DNA of 64,000 bases, taken from Gavia stellata (lineage: Eukaryota; Chordata; Aves; Gaviiformes; Gaviidae). Shown piece after piece: positions 11,540 through 24,634 of the stretch. Each line of letters opens with the position of its first letter. The stretch's first letter is position 1. The notes beneath the pieces were generated by a model. That model was not told where the DNA came from, made no database searches, and worked only from the letters and a program-made list of their open reading frames with translations. The position numbers and the translations under genes are program-made. The stretch spans positions 9,459,034 through 9,523,033 of the forward strand of contig NC_082618.1 of assembly GCF_030936135.1 (NCBI RefSeq), read 5' to 3'.

Positions 11540-11623
11540 GGCGCTGCGGGGCTGCCTGGTGCGCGTCGGCAGCCGGGTTCCGTCTGAGCTGGGGACGCGC
11601 TCGAGGCGGCCGCGCCGCGGCGA
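11540..11623 (+). other. YPEL2: YPEL2 exon 1, non-coding (approximate start)
   Basis: The start is set about 30 bases after TATAAG and the end before the consensus donor GTGAGT at 11624. Mammalian YPEL2 likewise has a non-coding first exon. Later donors GTAAGG at 11695 and GTAACC near 12138 could give longer first exons. The coding sequence starts only in exon 2. Confidence 0.45.
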
Positions 11624-11736
11624 GTGAGTGCGGCGGAGGGCGAGGGCCGGGCGGCGGGGCGCTGCGGCGCGGCCCCGGGGGTGGCGGGGCCGGGGTAAGG
11701 CCGCCGTGCGGAGCTGCGCCACAGGCGCGTCCCGTT

Positions 11737-11758
11737 CCCCCCCCCCCCCCCCCCCCCC
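11737..11758. repeat. C22 homopolymer in the CpG island
   Basis: An uninterrupted run of 22 C lies just downstream of the proposed exon 1. The opposite strand is a G run with quadruplex potential. Confidence 0.9.
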
Positions 11759-13556
11759 GCGGTGGGGCAGCGGGGGCGGCTGCGCGGGTTGGGGGGGCGC
11801 TCCCTCAGGGCCGCCTGCCCCGCGGCGCGGCCTCTCGGTGAGGCGGCCTCTCCTCAGGGGAGCCCTGCCGCCTCGGGGGAGAGGGCCGGGGGCCTGCGGC
11901 GCGCCCGGGGCTGGCAGCGGGCGAGCCGGGCTCTGCGAGCCGCGGCCTTTGTCTGCGGGGCCGGGCGAGGGGCTGGAAGCGGGGGGGGCAACGGGTCCGA
12001 CCCCGGGGGGGTGTCCAAGGGGCAGCGCGCAGGCGGGGCGAGGGGGGTTTGCCTTTCCTCGGCCGCTTCCAGCGAGGGAGGGAATCAACAGGAGGGACCT
12101 GCGGGAGCGGGGCAGGGGCTGGCCGGCGGTGCCAGGTAACCGCAGGAGGAGGAGGAGGAGCAGGGCTTGGTCCTTCCTAACTAACCGTCCCGCTGTAGCA
12201 AGTAAATGCATAATAAAAGCCTGAAACCCCAGATGAGAGCCGTGCCCCACGCGAAGGTGTGCGTGAGGTTTAGGCTTGTGACACGGGGAGAGGTACAGCA
12301 CCTTCACCCGGGTTCTGGGGGCACCTCCTGAACCGTTGCCAGCGCGGCCCGGAGGGCTGGCTGCTGACCAGGCAGAAGTGCCCTGCCACTGCTCTGTTTA
12401 CCAACACTGCTGCTGGAGTCCCTGGAGACCAGGCCTTTCCCAGCTGCAGGCTGTGGCTCTGTGCTACAGCAGTGACATCATGCCTGGTGTGGCAAAAGAG
12501 AGATTGCAGGGTGTCTGGATCAGCCTGTGGAGAGGGCATCCTCAGCCCTACGTGATGCTTCGTGTCAAAGGCAGGCAGTTTCTGCACGTGGTGCCTTGAA
12601 ACCGGTCCCCCCCAGGGAGCAGGAGTAACTCAGATGGTCTGTGTTGTTGCTCTAGCCTCTGGTTAAGAGTGTAGCAGCTTCCTCTTCTGGGGAGCATGAT
12701 GCTGAGGTCTGGGGTCAGAAGGTGAGATGCCAAGGGTCCTTTGTCTTGTGCTTCTCCACAGAAGTCTTTGGGTTTGATCCAGAAAAGCCAGAGAAGTTTG
12801 AGATGAAGTAGGCACGGAGCGAGCTATGAGTCCATAGCTTGAGATTATAATGCTCATTTTTTAAGTCAAAAGAACTTGAAATAGTCCAGTTTAAAATGTG
12901 ATTTTTAATGACACAGAAAAAGAAGTTGAATTTTCCTCCCCCTTCCTCCACAGTTTACTGGAGAGGATATGTCCCTGCTTTTTTCTGGCCTGTGTCTTAA
13001 AATACAGAAAGAGGAAGGCCCATCAAACTAGTGTTCTTAGCTTGCAGACAGCAGTTAAGCAAGGGGTGGGACGGTACACCTGCCTTCCTGACATTGCCTT
13101 CCTTGGGGCCTCCTACATGCTCCAGATCAGGATTTTCTGCTAATGCGTTTACAATTACTTAAAGCTTATGCTGGGTAGCACAGAGAGGCCTTTGCTGAGT
13201 TAGGCGGTTGTAAACAAGCAGATACTGAGCGAGCTCTGCTTCTAATCCATGAGAGGATTCTGCCTGGAAAGGATGTATTTTGTGACTTCATTCTTGCAGA
13301 GCACTCCCATTGATTTTGTTTAAGATCTCATCATGTTGGGATCCATGCCTCTGGTTTCTTGTAAACATTGCTTGCTGTGTAACGGCAGTGCTTGAATAGA
13401 GAATTAAGATGTTCTCCTTTTCTCGATGGGTCCCTAATTCTTGTTTCCTGCTGAAAGACCATTTAAAAGTGAGCCTTGTGCTTTGAAGCTAAAGTTGGGA
13501 ATGCTGTAGGGAGGGCAGAGACATTGCTTTCATCTGATGAAGCTGTCAAGTGCTGC

Positions 13557-13572
13557 TTTTTTTTTTTTTTTT
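13557..13572. repeat. T16 homopolymer
   Basis: A simple T run in YPEL2 intron 1. No SINE body is recognisable next to it. Confidence 0.85.
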
Positions 13573-15746
13573 GAGAAGGTTTCTTGGCAGGTGTCTCTTT
13601 CATGGCGCCAGGATGGGAATAACTGGCAAAACTGTATTGGTCCCTTGTGTCCTCTGGATCCACGGATTTTGAATAAGTGATTTCCTTTCTTTGCTGTTTG
13701 GTGTGGGCAGTTGAGTCAGGGTTGTATTGAGGAAGACAGCATCACTACCTGTAAATCCACATTCCCTCAAAGGCTCCTTGACTCACAGATTCAATACCTG
13801 TTGCTGAGAGAGAATTTAATTAAGGAACTGGTCACTCTGGTGTAGGTCCTGGCTAGCAGTTTAGAAAGTGGGAGCTCCTTGATGTAGCGTGGTGCTATAC
13901 AAGCATTGCAAGGATTGCAGAGGAGTAAAAAGCATTTATTTGTTCTTCTTGCATCACGGCCTTGGCTTTGACCATGTGCACAGAAGCCACTTGAAGAAAT
14001 GCCAATAAAGCTAGGCCTTCGTTGGGCTTCGGTCATTAACTGGTAAACCTTTGTTTGCTTGAACTTAAGCAGAGTCTTCATTAGAGGTGAATTATGAAGT
14101 GCTAGAGCAGTGGGCTTCAAGAGGTATCTCAAAGTGGAGTCTGGAATGGAGAAATTGAGAGTTCAGTTATCTTAGCTGCTTTGAAGCTGATCAGTGATGT
14201 TCAAGGCAGAATGGTGTAGCAGAGTGTATTTATTGCTTTGAAACCACAGCAAAATATACAGCTTCCTTTTTTCCCCGCTCCTTGACGGAGACCTGTAAGT
14301 TGGTCCTTCGGGATGTTATCTTTTTTTTGCGCTTGTGAATTCAGAGGTCTTGTCTTCTAGATCTAATCGCAGTAACTGAAGGCTAAGGATAGGTTTCCTT
14401 TTCCTTCCAGAAGCCAAGATGAGTCCATAGAACAAATGAGCTATTCTGACTCAAGGATTTTTCAGTTCTTCAGAACATATCTTTAGCTGGTAAATCAACA
14501 CATCTGTTGGTGGTGTGATGCCAGCTGAGGATCTGGATCTCTTTTTTCCCAAAACAAAGGCATTTTATAGTTTGTCATCTTTGGGGAGAAGGAAATACAG
14601 TTTTCTGGGTGGGCTGCTGCTCAGGAGTGCTGGGTCCTGGGCCTGAATCTTGCTCCCTGTTGCCCATGTCGGTCCCTGCTCTTCATCCTGTGCGAAGTAC
14701 GGCAGTCGGTTCTCTCTCCGAGTCTGTTTTCTACCATGTCCGATTTGCCTTTTTGTTCCCCATTTGTCAGGGCAGGTAGTTGTCTCGCAGTACATAATAA
14801 GCTGATTATTCTTGCGTTCTGGCTTTGTGACCCTCTACTCAACAACCACGTCTCCCAGGTCTGTCTGACAGTGTTTTCACCCGCTGATATGGGATGTATC
14901 GGATATTGGGAGCAGCTTCGTCTCCGGAAGTGTCACTGGACTGGCCAAGCCACTTAAGGCTGCAGGAAATAACATAATTAATGAGACTTAGTTCTCCCAC
15001 ATCTTGTACCTGACAATCTGAAGTCACTTGACAATGCTAATTAAAGCTAATCACACTCCTCTGTTTTTAGTAAATAGCTATTATCCCTGCTTCACTCTTG
15101 CTTTAACAAATGATAGTGCCAGGCAATGTGAGTCATTGGACGTTATGGGAATGCAACCCATAAGAGCTGCCTTCCGGTCTCTTGGTGCAGGCTTACACGT
15201 CCAACTAGAGATCGTTTCTTTTACAGCTGTTCAAGTGTTGCTATAGCATGTTAAAAGGTGTGATGTTTTGCTGACTTACAAAAATATGTAGCTTTTCGAC
15301 TTTTTTTTTTTACTGCCATTGTGATTTGTACAGAACTAAACTCCCAGCGTCAAGCAAAGGCTATTAAAAGTTTCAAAAGCGAGGATGCTTTGAATTTGCC
15401 CTTCAGAGAACTTTTTGATCTGCTGAGAGGGAAGGGAGAGTGGTGTCAAAACTGCACTCTCGCTTCTCCGGTTTCACATTGGCAGTGACTTCATTATGAG
15501 GACAAAAATGTAGCGTGGTGTGACCTAGGCATTGCATAGCTCAGCCACAGAACTCTGGAAGATTGAAGTTTCACTGATGAAATATTACTAAAGGATGGCT
15601 CAAGCAATATGTTATTAAAAACAGATTGTCCAACATCACAAAAAAAAGATGGAGTTAATAATTAACCATGGGGGAAAAAAAATCTTAACGAGAATCCCAG
15701 GAACTCCCAGTTCAAGCATGCGTCTGTAGGCACAGAGCTGTAAGAG

Positions 15747-15852
15747 GTGAGTCAGTTCACATACCTTGGCAGTAACATGCAGGCTAGTGAGGATATCCAG
15801 GAGGAACTAATGACAGAAGCTGGCAAGGTAACAGCTGACTTGACCATCTTAA
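15747..15852 (+). mobile_element. Relic of a non-LTR retrotransposon reverse-transcriptase ORF
   Basis: An open stretch of about 34 codons reads VSQFTYLGSNMQ followed by a D/E-rich segment and EELMTEAGKVTADLT. The F-x-YLGS block followed by an E-rich stretch and an A-G/K-A segment is characteristic of the region after the catalytic core in RTE/BovB-like and related LINE reverse transcriptases. Sequence on both sides carries stops, so the copy is dead. The exact LINE clade cannot be set from this short piece, and flanking sequence from about 15600 to 16250 may belong to the same relic. Confidence 0.5.
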
Positions 15853-18539
15853 ACTAGATTCAGTTATAAAGTATTGTCATGTGAAGATTCAAACTATAAG
15901 TCTTCACCTGACTTCGCCCCCTTGACATATGGGTTGCTAAATGAAAGCTAGAAGGATGATGACTGAACTGCCACGGAAAGTATGTACCTCGTTAATATAG
16001 TAACTGTTGGCATAAAAAGTGTTACTGGCAGAGATGGATCAGAATTCCACATCTTAGCCTTAGCTTTACCCAGAAAAAGAGACAAACATACCAGAGTAAA
16101 AAATAAAGTCACTGTCTCTCTTGTGACAGATGTGCTTCTGGGCAGTGCAAGGCTAGTTAAAAGATGCTCCTGGAGAGAACCCTCTGAGCAGATGGGTTTT
16201 GTGAGCAGATGAAAACTTAGAGGACTTCACAAGGGGAGCTTGCAAATAGTAAGTCATGACAGGCAGCTATGGCAGATCCTTCTTTCAAATACAAATGACT
16301 TTGAGGATATTGGAAGGATACTTGCAGTAGATAAATGTTCTCACCGTGTTCCCTGTCAGTACCCAGCCTTTATCAGGGAAACAGATGATCCATCCAGCAG
16401 ACCAAATTAATTGAATCCTAGTCATACCTACACTTGCCAAAAAGGAAGATAATAGAGCACAAAAAAAAAAGTAATGATATGAGATGATTTGGATAGCTAG
16501 ATTGTTCTACAATTAAAACAAATGAGGAAGAGAAGTTGGGAAGATAAAGAGTGTTTCCATCTTGTCTGTAATTGGTCAGTTGGATGGTAAGAGCTTTTCC
16601 TTGATGTCTTTGGTTCAGGGTGGTACTAGAATAGCAAGACGAGGGTCTTCTTTCATTTTGTATAACGCTGTATATGCGTAATACTGGCAAAGTGTGATGT
16701 CCTTGATCTATGGCTCCAAATGTGATCATCACATTGAACGTGTAGCTTTCTTGAGCAGAAGGATGGGTACGAATTGAGGAGTTACATCTTATAGTGTGTT
16801 TGAGCCGTTGCTGTTATCTCACTCGAGTGCATCATATCAACCTGGCCAATTCAGACGAAGGACTGTTACCCCATTGCGGCGGATGCTGGCATAAGTTTTC
16901 ACAAAATGTAGAGGAGGAAATGGAGTCATTCGTGTTTTTAAATTAGTTCAGCTTGCAGGTTTTGTTTATTTGTGGCACAAGTGGGATTTGCTGGTGGGAG
17001 CAAAAGTAAGTGCTGGCTTGTTTCAAATTTGTCCTGGCTGACTGTGATGCTTTTCTGCATGCATGTTTCCTCCTGCATTTGATAGCACACACTGGCATCT
17101 ATTGTAACTGGCTATTGAATTCAGCTGTGATGGAGCGTACCTGCAAAGCAAAGCTGGGCAGCTTGCAGCTATAATGCTTGCCATGCTGCTTCTTATCAGC
17201 AGTGCAGGCTCTTCTGCATTGCAAAGATATTGCTGCCAGGCAACTTGTAGGAGAGTGGGAAGAGACTTCAGCCAGAGGTGTCAGTCACGCCTCGCTCGAT
17301 AGAGGCTGAATCTTGCAGGCCGTATTCATGTGGTTTCAGAGACAGGCCCAGAAAAAGTAACAAATCTTGAAGCCAGCCCTGTGAGATGATGTCTGTCCTA
17401 GCTGTCCTGTGCCTTTTGAGATGAAATTGTAAAGGCAAGAATTTGATTAAAATTTCCAGAATTATTTCCCTTCCCTGCTTCCCAGTGGTGTCTGTGGTGT
17501 GTCCGAGTGGATTGTTTTGAACAGTGTGCTTTGTTCTGAATTGCGGGGAGAGATGAGTTGAGAGATGAGTTCTGACACTGAATGGTCCAAGTCCAGCCTC
17601 AGATCTGTAAATAAAGTCAGCAAGTTCTCATGGTTGTCTGGTCTCTGTGGTCTGCAGCCAGGAAAGCAGCATCTCTGCACCGTCTTCGCTGAGTTACTTG
17701 AACGTGTTCCTTCATTTTCCAGTCAGTTGTATTGAACTACAGTGCACAAGAAAGCTTTTGCTTTGAACGCAGGTGTCCTCTGGACTTGCTTCTCACCTCG
17801 TGGTTGCACTTGAGAACCTGAAAATGTACTGGATGTTACCTATTTAAAAAAGAAAGTGAAACTTTTAAATTTGATTTGATCTCCAAATTGACAGAAGGTA
17901 AATCAACTATAGAAAGAACAATTTTTAAAAGATTTTCATACATTACTTTGGTTTTAGTAAGTTATGGATTAACAGTGTTTACAGTGACAAAGCTAGACAG
18001 ACTTAAAAAAAATTCCAACCCGAAGTGAGTTTTAAAGACTTGCTGTTTGTTCCTTTTAACTTTCAACTCATTTTTATGTGCCTTCCACGTCATCTTCATA
18101 GAAAACCTCTCCATCAGAGAGGGACCAGGAAGTTTGTTGTAGAGGTGCTGAGTCTATTTTTGATGGGAAGATTGTTGATAGACCATAGACTGATATATTG
18201 CCTGTTTCTAAAAAAAGAAGAAAAAAACCCCCAACCTTGAAAACGCAATTAATATAATTGCAATGACAGTTTTGACAGTTTCAGTATTGATAGCTATTCA
18301 GCAGAATAGTAACTCCGATGTTTTTCCTGACAGGCCAGCTACGGTATGTGGAGCACGGCAGGTGCAGCGTGGTTGGCGTCCTGCCTGTCCCTGATTCACC
18401 GTGGCCAGATAGTCTTTAATTGCTTCTTGCTGACTCTCTTTTTGATGCCCTCTAGTGGTTACCTGGCAATGGACTGCACTACTGGCTGCCATCAGTATCA
18501 CCTTTTGCATCCATCCATCCAGATCCTTTTTCCCAGAAT

Positions 18540-18640
18540 CATAAAGTGCTTCCCAGTCGTGAAGGGTGCTGTCTGCAGTGTGCAGAAGAGAGAATTAGGG
18601 CCTGCAGAAACGAAGTGGCTTGCTAGGAGATATCCAGAAG
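18540..18640 (-). repeat. Possible MIR-type SINE relic
   Basis: The segment AGAAACGAAGTGGCTTGC resembles the antisense MIR block around the tGACTTGCCCAAGG motif, but the match is short. A weak call. Confidence 0.2.
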
Positions 18641-21600
18641 GATAAAGGGAGATAAATATATTTCCGGTTGAAGGTGGTCTAAGCAAGAAACCTGCTCCAT
18701 ACTATTATTTGTATTGCAATTGTGTCCATGTATCTGATAAAAGTAAATGCAGAGGATTCCTGCCGGCCGTCTTCCACCATTTCTCTTGTTATTTTTCTGT
18801 CTCCAAGGGCTTGCAAGGTTTGGAGAATGACCTGAAGGAGCGCAGGCGTTAGAGAAGGACACTTACGGTTCATGTATCAGTAATGACTTTTGTTGATCGT
18901 GCTAGTACTGCTGAGCTGCAGTGTCATCAAGTGTTTGAAATTGGTGCATTTCAGAAACTTGATACTGAAGGAGTAAAGGTACATTGTGTACACCCGTATG
19001 CTATTTAAAATCCTTTCTTGGCTTTCCCTTGTATCCCATGTTTAAATTCAGAATGGTTCTCCTTTCTTTCAGGGCCTTTCACAATGTACTTCCTACCCTC
19101 CGACCTTCAGATGATCTGGCTTCATCTTTTCCAAAGCTGTTGTAGTCCTGTATAGTAGTAAGGATCTCCAGGACTGCCCCAAACGGGGATCCTTTGTTGC
19201 GGTACTCCATCATCAGAGTACGAAAGCTTCCTGGTTGTGCCAGGTGTCTCTTGAGGGTTCGGCACCTGAAATTCTGACACTAACTTTTATTCCATAGGAA
19301 AGACTGGCAAAACTGGGCATTAAACCCAGACTCCAATTTCAGCATATCACCTTAGAGACTAGCCTTCCTCCTTCAAACTGCAACGCATTAAGCAACGTTA
19401 AGGCAGTTTCCATGTCAAGAAAACGGTGGTAAGTAAGCGTGCTTACCTCAGGCATTTTCTTAGAATTACGCTAAGACCCCAGAGCAATGGAGGCTGCTAC
19501 AGTTTGTGACCCTGTAGAAAAGGAGAACTCTCCAAACCCGATTCCTCTTGTGCTTTCATTGCACTCAGCATAAGTACATCTCTAGCTCTTTCTGTATTAA
19601 TGACAAGAGACATCAAAGAAGAAAGGTTGCGTTTCCAAATAGACTTTTTCAAAGCTACTACAAGCACCTTTCTGTAGCATTTGCTGTGTTCTAATAAGTA
19701 TTTAACTGACTAAAGTTTCTTATCTTAAAAATCAAATAATGTAGAAAACAAACCCTCAGACCCAACAAACCTGTTGTTTGTCCCGCCAGGATGAACAGGA
19801 ACGTTTGCATCTGAGCAGCATTGCACATGGGTTTCATGCAAAATTAGCCTTGTGTGTGATAGTTTTTGTTCTCTGCCCTTGTGGCATATGGACTTGTACA
19901 AGCAGTAGCCATGTCTAGCAAGTGTTTGGCACAGACTTGGCATTTCTCCTTATTTGTGTTTCCTGAATTGCTAACAGCTTCATGTGAAAAGTGGCTGTTG
20001 GACAGGTGGAGGGTGAATACTGAACCAAAAAGTTGTCTGAGCGGCAAAATGTGTGTTGTGGTTTTTCCTTCATGGAGGTGGCATCTGCTTAAAACTTAGC
20101 AGGATTTAGCAGAGCAGCCCTAACATACAGAGTGCATGCAAGCAGTAAATTCAGCTGATTCTCTCGCCGATAACCACAATAAATGACATTGATAAGCTTT
20201 CTCCTTACAATTCTTGCCTCTTGTCTAAACCAGTTTTCTGACTTCTCATGAACTAATTAATGTGCACAGATTTCTCTTCCATTGCCTTGAGTGCATCCAT
20301 CCCAGAGATAAATTTCTCTTCAAGAATGATGAAAGAAAAATACTGGATTATGTTGCTGGTGACAGATACTTATCATCATGCCCAATGCTGTTAGAGAGAT
20401 AAAGTAATCAAAGTTTTTGTTTTTAAAGTGAATGGAATGACTCCACTAATGCCCACTGTGAGTAAGGCTGATGAATGTTAACTTGTCATTCTGAAAAACC
20501 AGAGGCACAGCCTAAAATCATCCCCATGCCTTTGTTCTACAGTAGAATGAATGCACCGTTAGCTGTTAAATTGTATTTTAATTCAAATGTGTTTGCTACT
20601 AGGACAGAAAAAAATACCAGCGGTTGGTTTTTGCATTGCTGAGAGCCACGGATCCTATTTAATACATTTTGAGATGATATTCAAGACAGGAACGGGTCCT
20701 CACAAGCTGCTGGCTGTGCTCATAGGGTGTAAGAATGCATTTCCTATTGTTTTTCGTTCCTCTCCCTTACTACAGTGAGGACAGAGCTCTTGGTAGATAG
20801 TGCATACAAGCGATCAGACTGCCAGGCTGAATGCTGTACGAAGGTAGTGCCTTTATAAAGTATGGCTACCATATATGAGCTTATCTGAAGTTTTTTCAAG
20901 GCAGTTTCTTACCTTGGTTTCCCACCAAGATCTTAGCTCACAAGTCTTTATTCTCTCCTCTGCCTTAAGGAAAGAGATCAGTTTGGTTTGCCTTCTCAGC
21001 ATAGTACTGAGAACAGGAATTGCAGTTAATCTGTGCTCTGATACCATCTCACTTGAATATTTTTTTGTCCACTTCTAAAAGGTTAAATGTTTTTGCTGAC
21101 GTTAAATGTGTTATGAGGTCAAATAAATGAATGCTCATGAAATGCTTCTGCAGAAAGCTGCATGTAGCAGATAATTTGTGTGTGTTCATTTCTCTGTTAG
21201 GTAAATGCAGTTGTAGTATTTCCTGTTTATTTGTTGTTGTAGAGCATTGATGCTTAGGAGGCCTGGACAGAGGGGTCAGCAAACAACAAATTAAGGGATT
21301 GCTCTTCTGTTATTCTGGTTGGGTATCATTTATGTCTTCATTTGGCTTTGAGGATGCCTGTGGACTGCTTTTTCCAGCTGTTGTGCTGCAGGGTTGGGCA
21401 GCTGATCAGAATAGAAATGTTTGGCATGACAGTATGGGAGGGTAGTAGTAAAACTGGTGGTTGGTGTATTTACCTATCCATGCTGAAGAAAAAGAGAAAG
21501 AAGGGATTGCACCATTTCATTACAAATCAATGAAATCTAAGGTTTAGACACAGTCTGTTTTCAAATAATTTAGAAATTGGGTGAAGTGATTGCCAGTCCT

Positions 21601-22339
21601 TTCTTTGCGCTTTCCTTCAGCTGGTCTGTCCAACATAATCTGTTTCTTCCGGACAGGGCTTGGTGCTTTGCTTTGGAATCCAATTGCATTTGGCCCCATA
21701 AAGAGCACACTTAGTCTCCTGCTTCCTTGTACTTGGAGGACAAGCCACATGGCTCACAAATCTCAGGCTGTGAGATCTGTTACGGCTGGGATATAGCGTA
21801 TCAGCTGCTGAATCAGGGGTTTGGAATTTGGGGATGGTTCTGTTGTCTGGAGACTGTAAAGGTTGGCACTTGGTTAGTTTGGGAAGGCTGGGATGTGTTA
21901 CTTTTACTTACATCTAATCAGCAGAAAATAAGGAAGGATTCTGTTTGGTTTTGCATCTTGTTTCTGCCCTGTTGCAAATCTAAGAGTTCAATCCTTGAAG
22001 TGTCCCTCACCTTGGAGGGGAAAACAATGCTATCTAATGCAAAACTAACTCAGTTTTGACAAAATTTTGGTGCATATGGAGAACTGGGGCAGGATACAGG
22101 TGAAGGCTGCCTAATTTCTCTTACTTTTGCAATTAGTGTAAAAGATCTTGCTGAAATCCAGAGATGCAGCTACACACTAAGGAGTGCACAGGCAGTCTGC
22201 TTAGCTACAGGTTGGCCAGATAAATTCCTGGCAACAAGAGCAGGTTTAGTTCCTAACAAGCTGGAGAGCAAGCCCTTCTGTGTCAGGATGGGTCTTCCAA
22301 AGCTCTCACTGTAACTTTAATTGGAAAAGGTTAATCTGA

Positions 22340-22400
22340 TTAGTGTATGTTTGCAAAGGGCTTTAAGGATGAAAAGTGCTATGTAAGCGCTGACTGTTAC
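22340..22400 (+). repeat. Ancient SINE 3' tail (MIR-like)
   Basis: The phrase GCAAAGGGCTTTAAGGATGA followed by AAAGTGCTATGTAAG matches the well-known tail in which a cell-length GCGCTTTGAGATCC segment precedes GATGAAAGGCGCTATA in amniote MIR-like SINEs. The copy is diverged and the body upstream is not clear. Confidence 0.5.
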
Positions 22401-23493
22401 GATCGTGATAGATATGCTTTATCAGCAGTTTGCAGGATGAGTAAGACACTTTTTTTTTCCCATTTGAATGTAAGGGATCTGACTTCTGGAGAGCAGAAGA
22501 AAAATATTTCAGAAAAAAGTAAAAAACAGGTATACTCTTGTCTTAGTGGTGTCTGCCTCCTGTTGAGCACTGTGCATGGTCATAATATAATGAACCTTTG
22601 ACTGCACCAAATGGTGCCCATGTGAGCTTATGACAGCCCTGCAGTATAGTGCTTATAGGAACTGCTTGCTGGAAAGCTTGCAGATAACGTGCCTGGTTTT
22701 CGGGGATTGTCCAGCTGGCAGTAGGTTCAGTGGGTAGTGCTTTGAGAAACGCTAAACCGACTTGGATACCTTGAATCTTCTTTTTCAACAATGACAAGAA
22801 GACTTAGGAGCGGAAGTGTTGAAGACAGGGTCTTCCGTAAATGGCGCTTTGGTACCTAAGTGACGAGGTTTTTTGCAGATCTCACTGTCTGACGGTGATC
22901 ACACATGAGGCTTTCTGGCAGACAGCAGTAATGGATTCACAGTCTGACTTTTGTTGTTGTTTTCAGTATGACTTGGACAGTTTTGTCACAGTGAGATAAT
23001 TCTGACTGATGCTAACACTGGGCAAAAGAGGCCATCTAAATGGGATGCTTATGAGTTCTGCAGGACTGTGTTGAACAACAATTTTTTTTGGGTCCTGCCT
23101 TCAGTTCCCCGATTGACTTTCTGATTTCCATCCCACTTTTCCCCTTTAGCAAGCCAGAGAGATGTATTTGCTTCGAATAGTCCCAGTCCATCAGTTCTCT
23201 GCAGCATACCTTGAACTGGGTGTGTGGCTGGTGCTCTGTCTGGGAAGGCACATCCTACTGAGCAGCAGCAGAGCCAGCTTCACACGCAAACTCCAGGGAG
23301 CTATGTTAGCAGTATAGCAGTGTCGTGACCTGGGCTGGCTTTATTCTAACCTGGAAGATTATCAGCTATGCTTCAGGCAAGTCACTCATACTGGCTTAGG
23401 GACCAGCTCTTAAGCCCTTGTACTTTTCTGTTTTGTCCACTTCAGAAATTTCCATTGCAGGTCAGGTGTGGAGGTTTTATTTCTTGGTTTTCC

Positions 23494-23536
23494 TTTTTTT
23501 TTTTTTTTTTTGGGGGGGGGGTGGTGGTGGTGGTGG
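23494..23536. repeat. T18-G10-(TGG)5 simple repeat
   Basis: A T run passes directly into a G run and then five TGG units. Open frames across it have no coding meaning. Confidence 0.9.
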
Positions 23537-24424
23537 TATTGTTCCAATATTTGATGCACAAAGTACAGACCAGAATCACATGTTTTATGGAAAGGAAAAT
23601 CCTCATGGGAGGAGCAGCTAGAGTTCATGATTAATTTCTGGAGCATGCATGCCATGTATTAGGGAGGGAGGGAGGGGAGCTGCTTGCTTTATGCTTCTTC
23701 TGTCCTCAGAAGAAGCATTTGTAGCTAGTAAGCCTTATAGATGTGGGATCTGAAAAACTGATTTCTGCCAACAAAAAAGACCCAGACTTGAGATGCCTTG
23801 CCGGTTCTGTCAAATGACGTTGGATAGTAAAAAGGTGTTTCCATCCTGAATAGGATTTTTAACTGCTCTTGCTGTCAGGAATAGTCTTTGGAGGCTGTTC
23901 CTTGCTTTGACTGCTGTCAGATGTTCTGAGTTAAAAAAAAAAATGCTAGAGTGCAGTTTATAGAGTAGCTTCTACCTTCAGAGCTTGCAGGGAGTTATAA
24001 AGGAGAGTGCGATGAAGTAATCCTCCACTTCCCATGTGGAAACTAGGGCAGAATGGAGAGAGGAACTGGTTTGGTGACTGATGTACTTTCCTGGTGGCTG
24101 AGGAAACCCACATCCAGCTCCCAGCTTTCCTGCAGGCTTCTGGGGTGTCACATCAGTGAGTCAGGCAGGACAAGCAGCTGGCAGGGCTGACTCTGTGTCC
24201 TGACTTTCTCTCAAGCCAACAGAGCCCAGCTTCTCCAAGGGGTGGTGCAGAGTTGGACCTTAACATGAGCAATTCCCCAGAGGTGTTTAGGAGACTAGGC
24301 TTGATGAAAATTATCTTTTTAGCATCCTTGTGGCTCTGTAGTCACTTCCAAATCCATTAAGTGTTGGAAGAATGAATAGAGATTGCGAGCGTTGGAGCAA
24401 TAGGAAGATGGTAGATAACAGAAG

Positions 24425-24485
24425 CAGGAAGATGTGAGGGCAGTCAGCAAGTCAGTGGCTGAGCTGTGAATAAAACTCTGTCCTC
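24425..24485 (-). repeat. MIR-type SINE fragment, antisense
   Basis: CAAGTCAGTGGCTGAGCTG followed by GAATAAAACTCTGTCCTCC matches the antisense form of the MIR core (caggTCAGTGGCAGAGCTGGGAATAgAACcc). It sits about 150 bases upstream of YPEL2 exon 2. Confidence 0.6.
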
Positions 24486-24634
24486 CTTGATGTAATCTAC
24501 AGACAGCACATCTGTCTCCTGGCTGCCCTGACTCTTCCCTGCTCTCTCGATCAAAGGCTAGATCGTCCTATGGGCTAGGAGACCGTTGTTGCCTTTGTCA
24601 GCTGAGTGTTCTGTCTGTTCTTTTTTGAACTTAG

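Larger units (their letters stand above)
10880..12150. promoter_or_regulatory. YPEL2: CpG island of the YPEL2 promoter
   Basis: Dense CpG and GC-rich sequence stands out sharply against AT-richer flanks. It contains inverted CCAAT boxes, GC boxes of GGGGCGG type, a TATA motif and several good 5' splice donors, all consistent with the promoter and first exon of YPEL2. Long open frames on both strands here, up to 473 codons on the minus strand, are a product of the high GC content and are not annotated. Confidence 0.85.
11624..24634 (+). other. YPEL2: YPEL2 intron 1 (about 13 kb)
   Basis: The intron is mostly unique sequence. It contains the tail of the CpG island, a C22 run, a T16 run, a LINE reverse-transcriptase relic at 15.7 kb, an ancient SINE tail near 22.35 kb, a T/G simple repeat at 23.5 kb and a MIR relic near 24.45 kb. 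Between these, for example 12.2-13.5, 16.3-22.3 and 22.4-23.4 kb, I see no gene. Its 3' end is a pyrimidine tract followed by TTAG. Confidence 0.7.

Noticed and set aside
10886..12307. Minus-strand open frame of 473 codons across the CpG island, with several overlapping plus-strand frames
   Set aside because: GC-rich sequence is poor in stops. The translations are Pro/Arg/Gly/Ala runs through homopolymers and overlap the YPEL2 promoter and first exon. No domain is visible.
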